From an uncultured Eubacteriales bacterium (lineage in GTDB: Bacteria; Bacillota; Clostridia; Oscillospirales; Oscillospiraceae): 7,523 nt of DNA. The stretch is from contig CABSAB010000059.1 of NCBI GenBank assembly GCA_902475515.1, positions 1-7,523 of the forward strand, given 5' to 3'. The notes under the pieces are model-generated. The model ran no database searches. It was given only the letters and a program-made list of their open reading frames with translations, and was not told the DNA's origin. Of this stretch, positions 1 to 4,895 are shown in pieces. Within the stretch, counting starts at the first letter, position 1. Each line of letters starts with the position of its first letter. Both the position numbers and the translations under genes were made by a program.

Positions 1-934
1 TATCTGTATCAGCACACCATTTGATAGAGCGCCCGCCGTGCGCCTCAATGATCCGCCGGGTGGCCTGAAGGCCCAGGCCCGCGCCCCACTTGGGGTCGGG
101 GATCTGCCCCCGGTGCTCACTGCGGAAGAAGACCACGCTCAGCTGATCCGGCGGGATGCCCTGACCCCGGTCCCGGACAGAGATCAGTATCCGGCCTTTC
201 TGCACGCGACAGGCCAGGGTAATCATTTGGTCCGGCTGGGAGTATTTTACGGCGTTGGACAGCAGGTTCATAATGGCCTGCGTCAGCAGCACCGAGTCCG
301 CAGTACACGGACAGATATTCGGTGGATAGAGAATCTCAAGCTGCAGCCCGATGTCCGCAAAGAGGGGCAGCAGCGTATCCTCCAGGTGCTGAAAGTACTC
401 CCGCATATCAAACCGCACCGGGTTCAGCAGCAGCTGGGAAGCGGCGTAGCGCTCCAGATTTTCCGTGGAGCGGAGCAGCTGATACAGCCCGCGGTTGACC
501 ACGGAGGCCTGCTCCAGGGCGGAGGGGTCCTCCAGCTGGGCAAGCAGCGGAAGCGCTTTCGGCGCCGCCGCCATAATAGACGAGAGCGAGTTCCGGAGCT
601 GCTGGGCGGTGGAGAGCATGGTCTGGCTGTTTTCTACCACTGCGGCAGGGGTCACAGTGCAAAGGTGATACGGGGAAATAGCAGTAACGGAAACATCATA
701 ACGGCTTCCGAGGATCGATGCGGTGAATAGCAGGCTGCCTTCCTGCTGTTGCTCCAAATGCTGCTGAAGATCGATGCCAAAAAACTGGCCTGCGGTGAAA
801 CCGCTCAAGACGCCGGGGAACAGGCGCTGTGCCTCCGGGCTGACGGCAAGAATGCGGTCGCCCTCCAGCAGGATCTGAGCCTGGGAGGTGATGCGAAGCA
901 ACTGCCTGATGGTGTCCAGTGGAGTATTTTCCAT
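1..934 (-). CDS. Sensor histidine kinase-like protein lacking the phospho-acceptor His (partial)
   Basis: This is the first 311 codons of a cytoplasmic two-component-type kinase; the C-terminus lies past the left edge. The start is ATG at 934-932 (minus), with AGGAGG at 947-942 seven bases upstream. Residues 1-95 look like a small PAS-type sensor (LLEGDRILAVSPEAQRLF) and no membrane segment is seen. Residues 108-165 match a dimerisation helix, but the H-box reads AQQLRNSLSSI, so Gln111 occupies the usual His position. The HATPase_c domain follows: N-box NLLSNAVKYS (223-232), G1 DRGQGIP (255-261) and G2 GAGLGL (284-289). ATP binding is therefore likely, but autophosphorylation by the standard route is not. 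It could be an inactive or accessory kinase, an anti-sigma-like ATPase, or a kinase using another residue. I saw no convincing promoter; the best minus-strand candidate (TTGCTT-N17-TAAGAT, near 1074-1046) is weak. The partner regulator, if any, is outside the window. Confidence 0.85.
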   Translation of the reverse strand, partial: MENTPLDTIRQLLRITSQAQILLEGDRILAVSPEAQRLFPGVLSGFTAGQFFGIDLQQHLEQQQEGSLLFTASILGSRYDVSVTAISPYHLCTVTPAAVVENSQTMLSTAQQLRNSLSSIMAAAPKALPLLAQLEDPSALEQASVVNRGLYQLLRSTENLERYAASQLLLNPVRFDMREYFQHLEDTLLPLFADIGLQLEILYPPNICPCTADSVLLTQAIMNLLSNAVKYSQPDQMITLACRVQKGRILISVRDRGQGIPPDQLSVVFFRSEHRGQIPDPKWGAGLGLQATRRIIEAHGGRSIKWCADTD

Positions 935-1145
935 GGTACGGCCTCCTAATTCTTGGGGGTGCAAACACGTTTAGCATTTCCAGGAAGCAAGAAAATAGCC
1001 CAGAAATATATGGAATGCACCGGTTACGGCAGCGTATACATAATCATCTTATCGAAGTTCCTTTGGAAAAGCAATGGTCGGAATGTGTGTTTTTTTGTCG
1101 CATTCTATAGATGTTCTGGTGAAAGCAGAAAAAATGTAGAAAGGC

Positions 1146-1174
1146 TTTACCTTTCCCGGGAGATATTGTATAAT
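1146..1174 (+). promoter_or_regulatory. Sigma-A promoter of gap
   Basis: The -35 box TTTACC (1146-1151) and -10 box TATAAT (1169-1174) are separated by 17 bases. The expected start site is near 1181, giving a leader of about 32 bases. The ribosome site AAGGAG (1197-1202) lies 10 bases before the gap ATG. The rest of the 935-1145 gap toward the divergent kinase shows nothing else I can support. Confidence 0.75.
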
Positions 1175-1212
1175 AGGCCCTGTACAATTGAATAAAAAGG
1201 AGAAGTCTTGTA

Positions 1213-2235
1213 ATGAGTGTAAAAGTGGGTATCAACGGCTTCGGCAGAATCGGACGACTGGCAGTCCGGGAAGCCGCCTACCGGGACGACGTGGAAATCG
1301 TTGCCATCAACAACACCGTCACACCGGATTACATGGTCTACAAGCTCAAGTATGACTCCGTGCACGGGATCTTCCCCGGGGAGCTGAGCTACGATGACAA
1401 TGCAATCTATGTGTGCGGCAAGAAAATCGTGACATTCCGGGAGAAAGATCCCGGAGATGTGGACTGGGCCAGCGCCGGCGCAGAGTACATCATCGAATCC
1501 ACCGGAAAATTCACCACTGCGGAGAAGTGCGCCGGGCATTTCAACAGCCCCTCGGTGAAGAAGGTCATTATCTCCGCCCCGGCCAAGGACGATTCTCCCA
1601 TGTTTGTCATGGGCGTCAATAACGAGACCTATGACCCCAGTATGAAGGTCATCTCCAATGCTTCCTGCACCACGAACTGCCTGGCGCCGCTGGCAAAGGT
1701 CTTGAACGACAAGTACGGGATCGAGATGGGGCTCATGACCACCATCCATTCCACCACTGCCTCCCAGAAGACCGTGGACGGCACCTCCAGCAAGGACTGG
1801 CGGGGCGGACGGGCCTCCGAGGGCAACATCATCCCCTCCTCCACCGGCGCGGCCAAGGCTGTGGGCCGGGTGATCCCGGAGCTCAACGGCAAGCTCACGG
1901 GCATGAGCTTCCGCGTTCCCACGCTGGACGTGTCTGTGGTGGACCTGACGGTGGAATTGAAGCAGACCACCAGCTATTCTGAGATCTGCAAAACCATCAA
2001 GGAAGCTTCGGAGACCTATATGAAGGGCATTCTGGGCTATACGGAGGACGACGTGGTGTCCATGGATTTTGTAGGGGATAAGCGCACTTGTATCTTTGAT
2101 TCCAAGGCGGGCATTGAGCTCACCAACCAGTTCCTGAAACTGGTGGCCTGGTATGATAACGAATCCGGCTATACCAGCAAGACCCTGGACCTGGTGGCCT
2201 ATGTGGCCGGCAGAGATCGGGAGGCCGGCGTTTAA
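1213..2235 (+). CDS. gap: Glyceraldehyde-3-phosphate dehydrogenase, type I
   Basis: This enzyme oxidises and phosphorylates glyceraldehyde-3-phosphate to 1,3-bisphosphoglycerate in cytoplasmic glycolysis. The 340 residues are full length for the homotetrameric enzyme. The Rossmann fold begins with GINGFGRIG (6-14). The catalytic Cys152 is in SNASCTTNC (148-156) and the catalytic His179 in TTIHSTT (176-182). The phosphate-binding loops NIIPSSTGAAKA and the C-terminal WYDNESGY are present. The sequence resembles the E. coli GapA type (KDWRGGR, LGYTEDDVVS) more than the common clostridial type with DLRRARAA. Two cofactor-site positions differ: the Asp that normally follows 'IN' and binds the NAD adenosine ribose is Asn34, and the Pro of DGPSHKDW is Thr191. 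Dual NAD/NADP use or a changed preference is an inference from that. The gene is monocistronic, with its own promoter and a terminator right after the stop. Confidence 0.98.
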   Translation: MSVKVGINGFGRIGRLAVREAAYRDDVEIVAINNTVTPDYMVYKLKYDSVHGIFPGELSYDDNAIYVCGKKIVTFREKDPGDVDWASAGAEYIIESTGKFTTAEKCAGHFNSPSVKKVIISAPAKDDSPMFVMGVNNETYDPSMKVISNASCTTNCLAPLAKVLNDKYGIEMGLMTTIHSTTASQKTVDGTSSKDWRGGRASEGNIIPSSTGAAKAVGRVIPELNGKLTGMSFRVPTLDVSVVDLTVELKQTTSYSEICKTIKEASETYMKGILGYTEDDVVSMDFVGDKRTCIFDSKAGIELTNQFLKLVAWYDNESGYTSKTLDLVAYVAGRDREAGV

Positions 2236-2242
2236 AGCATCA

Positions 2243-2280
2243 AAAACGGAAGCATCGCACTGCGGCGCTTCCGTTTTCTT
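2243..2280 (+). terminator. Intrinsic terminator of gap
   Basis: A perfect 11-bp stem, AAAACGGAAGC (2243-2253) with GCTTCCGTTTT (2267-2277), encloses a 13-base loop that can form a further short CGC/GCG pairing. It is followed by CTT and begins 7 bases after the gap stop codon. Confidence 0.85.
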
Positions 2281-2315
2281 CGACCGGGCACTTTTACACG
2301 GTTGTGTGATAAAGC

Positions 2316-2344
2316 TTGACGAACCGGCACGAAGTTGGTATAGT
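2316..2344 (+). promoter_or_regulatory. Sigma-A promoter of the DUF554 gene
   Basis: TTGACG (2316-2321) and TATAGT (2339-2344) are separated by exactly 17 bases, with five of six consensus bases in each box. The ribosome site AAGGAGG (2355-2361) is 7 bases before the ATG at 2369. This shows the membrane-protein gene is transcribed separately from gap. Confidence 0.8.
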
Positions 2345-2368
2345 GATTGGGAGCAAGGAGGCGCAAAT

Positions 2369-3064
2369 ATGTTTGGCGTTTTGGTAAATACAGGGACGGT
2401 GCTGCTGGGGAGTATCATCGGCCTGCTTTGTAAAAGGGGCATCCCCGAGCGGCTCTCCACCGCAGTGATGACGGCCATCGGCCTTTGTACTATGGCCATT
2501 GGATTTTCGGGGCTGCTGGATGGAGAGAACACGCTGGTGCTGATCATCTCGGTGGTGCTGGGCGTGATCATCGGAGAGCTTCTGGATCTGGACGGCCATG
2601 TGAATGGCCTGGTGGAAAAGGTGGCGGGAAAGGCCGCCGGAGAAGGGAAAGCCGCCCAGATCTCCCAGGGGTTCATCACCGCGTGCCTGCTGTTTTGCGT
2701 CGGGGCCATGACCATCGTGGGGTCCCTCAATGCAGGGCTCCGGGGCGACAACGAGATGCTGTTGACCAAATCTCTGCTGGATTTCATCTCCTCCATGATG
2801 CTGTCGGCCACCTTGGGCGTTGGGGTGCTGTTTTCGGCGGTGTTTGTGTTGGTGTTCCAAGGGGCTATCGTGCTGCTGGCGCAGTTCCTGGCGCCGGTGC
2901 TGTCAGAGGCATGCATCGCGGAGCTGACCTGCGCGGGGAGCCTGATGATCCTGGCACTGGGATTAAACATTGTGGGCATCACCAAGATCAAGGTCATCAA
3001 CTTCCTGCCGGCGCTGCTGCTGGTGCCGTTGGTGCTCTGGGGCTTGGGATGCATCGGTATATAA
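2369..3064 (+). CDS. DUF554 family integral membrane protein
   Basis: The 231-residue protein matches the usual length and pattern of the DUF554 (YqgA-like) family, whose transport or other role is not established. Hydrophobic segments are visible near residues 3-21, 33-50, 55-72, 101-120, 137-176 (long enough for two spans) and 190-230, suggesting six or seven membrane spans. Family hallmarks seen are the opening GVLVNTGTVLLGSIIG, IGLCTMAIGFSGL, and CVGAMTIVGSLNAGLRGD (110-127) followed by TKSLLDFISS. A soluble loop of about 25 residues, rich in Ala, Gly and Lys, lies near 76-99. The ATG at 2369 is chosen over an upstream in-frame start because AAGGAGG sits 7 bases before it and the promoter lies between the two. 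The gene ends against the convergent XRE gene and shares its terminator. No neighbour gives a functional clue. Confidence 0.93.
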   Translation: MFGVLVNTGTVLLGSIIGLLCKRGIPERLSTAVMTAIGLCTMAIGFSGLLDGENTLVLIISVVLGVIIGELLDLDGHVNGLVEKVAGKAAGEGKAAQISQGFITACLLFCVGAMTIVGSLNAGLRGDNEMLLTKSLLDFISSMMLSATLGVGVLFSAVFVLVFQGAIVLLAQFLAPVLSEACIAELTCAGSLMILALGLNIVGITKIKVINFLPALLLVPLVLWGLGCIGI

Positions 3065-3067
3065 ACA

Positions 3068-3105
3068 AAACACGGGACGGCCTTAGGGCCGTCCCGTGTT
3101 TGTTT
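3068..3105. terminator. Bidirectional intrinsic terminator between the DUF554 and XRE genes
   Basis: A perfect 15-bp stem (3068-3082 with 3087-3101; core CACGGGACGGCC) carries a 4-base loop TTAG. The plus-strand tail is TTTGTTTTC and the minus-strand tail is TTTTGTTTAT, so it can serve both convergent genes. The XRE stop codon (TAA at 3085-3083, minus) lies in the loop, so that gene's last codons form one arm of the stem. Confidence 0.9.
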
Positions 3106-3337
3106 TCTCGCGGGGTTCCAGCAGGTCCGAATAGGAGACCTTCAGGATCGTTCGCAGTGCCCGAAGCTCATCCAGATAGATGTGCCGCTGGCCCACCTCG
3201 ATCTTGGCCAGGGCACTGCGGGTGAGGTCGCAGCCCTCCAGCTGCATCTTGGCGGCAAGCTGCTCCTGGGTCAACCGGCGGGCCTCCCGGTGTTGGCGGA
3301 CAGCTTGACCCACCTGCTTTTCGTAGACGTGGTCCAT
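3083..3337 (-). CDS. XRE-family helix-turn-helix transcriptional regulator
   Basis: From the ATG at 3337 this is an 84-residue single-domain Cro/C1-type DNA-binding protein. The HTH covers about residues 8-52: QVGQAVRQHREARRLTQEQLAAKM, then DLTRSALAKIEVGQRH, with helix 3 near SALAKIEVGQR. A final helix follows (LDELRALRTILKVSYSDLL). There is no ligand or dimerisation domain beyond this. Possible starts are 3397 (104 aa), 3352 (89 aa) and 3337 (84 aa). I prefer 3337 because GGAG lies 9 bases upstream and family members begin close to this point. 3352 has a weaker GGAA. 3397 has no ribosome site and sits inside the promoter region. Two TGCAC-N8-GTGCA dyads flank the probable promoter, which suggests autoregulation. 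The C-terminal TNTGRP is encoded in the shared terminator. Confidence 0.88.
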   Translation of the reverse strand: MDHVYEKQVGQAVRQHREARRLTQEQLAAKMQLEGCDLTRSALAKIEVGQRHIYLDELRALRTILKVSYSDLLEPREKTNTGRP

Positions 3338-3366
3338 GTATTTCTGCTCCATCTTTTCCAAAGTTT

Positions 3367-3384
3367 TGCACTGTTTTAGGTGCA
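3367..3384. promoter_or_regulatory. Putative operator 1, TGCAC-N8-GTGCA
   Basis: TGCAC TGTTTTAG GTGCA is an inverted repeat; the arms extend outward to TTTTGCAC and GTGCAAAA (3364-3371 and 3380-3387), giving 8-bp arms. It lies just upstream of the preferred XRE start. The same arms with the same 8-base spacer recur at 3425-3442, which is typical of operators for a small dimeric HTH repressor. Binding by the neighbouring XRE protein is inferred. Confidence 0.55.
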
Positions 3385-3390
3385 AAATCG

Positions 3391-3419
3391 TTGACATTAT
3401 TGTATCGGAGCAGTATAAT
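3391..3419 (+). promoter_or_regulatory. Perfect-consensus sigma-A promoter pointing rightward, no gene downstream
   Basis: TTGACA (3391-3396), 17 bases, TATAAT (3414-3419): every consensus position and the ideal spacing match. The predicted start is near 3426. No convincing reading frame follows; the transcript would run through operator 2 and meet a terminator-like hairpin at 3462-3484. It overlaps, on the opposite strand, a possible promoter for the XRE gene. Confidence 0.7.
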
Positions 3420-3428
3420 GTTTATGCA
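3399..3428 (-). promoter_or_regulatory. Possible promoter of the XRE gene
   Basis: On the minus strand a -10 box TACAAT (3404-3399) is preceded, after 18 bases, by a weak -35 TGCATA (3428-3423). The start site would be near 3392, downstream of the 3397 ATG, which argues against that start. The -35 overlaps operator 2, and operator 1 would lie just after the start site. Confidence 0.4.
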
Positions 3429-3442
3429 CCCATACTGGTGCA
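3425..3442. promoter_or_regulatory. Putative operator 2, TGCAC-N8-GTGCA
   Basis: TGCACC CATACT GGTGCA has 6-bp perfect arms. Aligned with operator 1 it has the same five-base arms and the same 8-base spacer, centred 58 bases away. It covers the start region of the perfect rightward promoter. In RNA it would form a hairpin at the extreme 5' end of that transcript. Confidence 0.55.
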
Positions 3443-3484
3443 ATTGTTATAATCAGGGAATAAAGGATGTCTCCCGTCCTTTTT
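3426..3484 (+). ncRNA. Possible very short structured RNA from the orphan promoter
   Basis: This is inferred only from signals: a perfect promoter ending at 3419, a predicted start near 3426, a 5' hairpin GCACC/GGTGC, and a terminator-like hairpin. That hairpin pairs AAAGGATG (3462-3469) with CGTCCTTT (3475-3482) around a 5-base loop, with one G-U pair, and runs into a five-T stretch (3480-3484). The product would be about 59 bases. I do not recognise it as any known RNA family. It may instead be the leftover control region of a lost gene. Confidence 0.3.
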
Positions 3485-3501
3485 CAATAACCATAACTAG
3501 G

Positions 3502-3534
3502 CGAAACGCCGGACCGAGCTGGTCCGGCGTTTCG
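3502..3534. terminator. GC-rich hairpin, possible bidirectional terminator
   Basis: Perfect 14-bp arms CGAAACGCCGGACC (3502-3515) and GGTCCGGCGTTTCG (3521-3534) enclose the loop GAGCT. The A-run on one side and T-run on the other resemble an intrinsic terminator, though the tails (TCTCTGG; CCTAGTT) are not pure U. It separates the XRE control region from the glucokinase. Confidence 0.5.
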
Positions 3535-3579
3535 TCTCTGGCCTCCTTAAAAGATAGAGGCTTTTAGGGAAGAAGGATG

Positions 3580-3624
3580 CGGCCTGACTGCGCGCACTCG
3601 CTGTGCGCGCACACTTGCAGGCCG
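3580..3624. repeat. Compound cruciform-like inverted repeat
   Basis: An outer 7-bp stem CGGCCTG (3580-3586)/CAGGCCG (3618-3624) surrounds an inner 8-bp stem TGCGCGCA (3589-3596)/TGCGCGCA (3604-3611) with a 7-base loop. It is followed by TAAAGTGC and a six-T run (3633-3638). A weaker alternative pairing, CACTT with AAGTG just before the T run, competes with the outer stem. I cannot assign it to a named element. The rest of 3540-3716 holds no gene I can support. Confidence 0.45.
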
Positions 3625-3676
3625 TAAAGTGCTTTTTTCCATGCGCATGTCCTGGTAAAAAACAGATCGGAATTTA

Positions 3677-3700
3677 TTTCACTGCCTGCGGGCGGTGAAA
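3677..3700 (-). terminator. Probable terminator of the ROK kinase gene
   Basis: A 10-bp near-perfect inverted repeat, TTTCACTGCC (3677-3686) and GGCGGTGAAA (3691-3700) with loop TGCG, starts 17 bases after the ROK stop. On the minus strand there is one C/A mismatch, and the tail is TAAATT followed 13 bases later by a T run. It is a moderate rather than strong terminator. Confidence 0.5.
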
Positions 3701-3716
3701 CTCTGCGAGGCCTCCC

Positions 3717-4668
3717 TCACCGGTACAGCGGCAGCAGCGCTGCTCCGATGATCCCGGCGTCATTACCCAGGGTGGCCCGTACGATGCTGGTGCGGCGGCT
3801 ACAGTCCCGGGCATAGTCCTCTTGGTTGAAGATCTCCCGCACAGGGGCCAGCAGGGTCTCGCCCTCGTTGCAGATGCCGCCGCCCACGCACAGCACCTCC
3901 GGCTGGAAGATGTTGATAATGCTGGTGAGACCGCAGGCCAAATGACGAATGTACTGATCCACTACTGCGGTTGCCGCCTCATCGCCCAGGCGCATGGCGT
4001 CGAAGGCGGTGCGCCCGCTGACGTGCTCCAGGGTCTCGGCCTCCTGCCACATGAGGCTCCGGGGATGCTGTTCCATGGCCCGGCGGGTTTGGCGGATCAG
4101 AGCTGTGGCGGAGCAGTAGGCCTCAAAGCAGCCCTTTCGCCCGCAGGTGCAGGGCTCGCCGTCCTGGACCATAACAAAATGGCCGATCTCTGCCCCGGAA
4201 AAATTGAACCCCGTCAAAAGGTGCCCGTTCATGACCACGCCCCCGCCCACACCGGTGCCCAGGGTAATGGCCACCAGAGAATCACTGCCCCGGCCGGAGC
4301 CGGCTACAAATTCGCCCAGGGCTGCGGCGTTGGCGTCGTTTTCCAGATACACGGGCTTGTGCAGCAGAGCACCCACCAGCTGGGAAAGGGGCGTGTTGGA
4401 AAAGCCCAGGTTGCAGCTGTATTCTACTACGCCCTCCCGGGAATTGGCGATGCCTGGAGTGCCGATGCCGACGGATTCGATGTCCCCCATGGTACAGCCG
4501 GTGGCCTCCACGGCCAGGGTGCAGCATTCGGCAATACGGGCGGCAATGGCCTCCGGAGTGTCGGGAAGCCGGGTGGGGATGGAGGATTTGCCCAGCAGAT
4601 CGCCCCTCCCGGGTCACAACGGCGCAGGCGATGTTGGTGCCGCCTAGATCAACGCCCAGATAATACAT
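3717..4668 (-). pseudogene. ROK-family glucokinase, broken by a +1 frameshift
   Basis: ROK sugar kinases of this type phosphorylate glucose with ATP in the cytoplasm. The ATG at 4668 opens MYYLGVDLGGTNIACAVVTREG with the phosphate-binding DLGGTN, but that frame then runs into unrelated residues. The matching frame resumes as DLLGKSSIPTRLPDTPEAIA and continues to TGA at 3717. The shift falls at a four-C run at 4603-4606 (GGGG on the minus strand); removing one G gives 316 residues, the normal length. In the corrected protein the catalytic Asp111 is in ENDANAAALGE, the second ATP motif is LGTGVGGG, and the ROK zinc motif is His163 with Cys173, Cys175 and Cys180 (CTCGRKGC). All motifs are otherwise intact, so either the mutation is recent, the sequence has an error, or expression needs frameshifting. 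A start downstream (GTG at 4511) would lack the N-terminal ATP loop. Confidence 0.85.
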
Positions 4669-4712
4669 AAAAAGCCCCCAGTCTCGGTGGTATGGAATAT
4701 TCGGATGACTGT

Positions 4713-4741
4713 ATTTTACGATAAATCCCCGCCTGCGTCAA
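4713..4741 (-). promoter_or_regulatory. Sigma-A promoter of the ROK kinase gene
   Basis: On the minus strand TTGACG (4741-4736) and TAAAAT (4718-4713) are separated by 17 bases, five of six matches in each box. The leader to the ATG at 4668 is about 38 bases. Only a weak GGGGG ribosome site is seen. Confidence 0.7.
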
Positions 4742-4817
4742 TGCGCATCTGTAGAAAAGTGGATGGTTGACAGCAGAAACAGACCAGCCCCCGGCCCCTG
4801 GAATCCCCAAAATCGCC

Positions 4818-4868
4818 TTGTGCCGGGAGGCGGATTATTATATAATAAGCATATCCCGAATCTCGGGA
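4818..4868 (+). promoter_or_regulatory. Promoter and leader hairpin of the beta-helix gene
   Basis: TTGTGC (4818-4823), 17 bases, TATAAT (4841-4846). The predicted start is near 4853, immediately before a small perfect hairpin TCCCGA (4854-4859)/TCGGGA (4863-4868). The ribosome site before the ATG at 4896 is weak (GTAGG, 4884-4888). The hairpin at the very 5' end may stabilise the transcript. Confidence 0.6.
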
Positions 4869-4895
4869 GATACACAAACGAAAGTAGGTAAGCTT

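Noticed and set aside
38..730. A 230-codon plus frame opposite the sensor kinase
   Set aside because: It is antisense to the kinase, whose ATPase motifs and ribosome site are clear; the translation is an Arg/Gln/Gly-rich shadow.
1166..1187. TTGTA-N12-TACAA inverted repeat over the gap -10 box
   Set aside because: The five-base arms are short and overlap the TATAAT box itself; there is no second copy to support an operator.
1147..3054. A 635-codon open frame on the minus strand across gap and the DUF554 gene
   Set aside because: It lies antisense to two clearly recognised genes, and its low-complexity Ser/Pro and His/Gly-rich translation is typical of a GC-rich shadow frame.
3424..3567. A 47-residue frame (MHPYWCNCYNQG...) just after the perfect promoter
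   Set aside because: It has no ribosome site, its ATG lies at or before the predicted start site, and it is built from the operator and hairpin sequences. It could only be expressed as a leaderless gene.
3640..4748. ATGCGCAT palindromes on both sides of the ROK gene (3641-3648 and 4741-4748)
   Set aside because: An eight-base match is close to chance in a window of this size and composition; the positions do not fit a shared operator well.
4767..4895. N-terminal extension of the beta-helix protein from a TTG
   Set aside because: It would place the TATAAT promoter and the leader hairpin inside the gene, and has no ribosome site. The ATG at 4896 is better.
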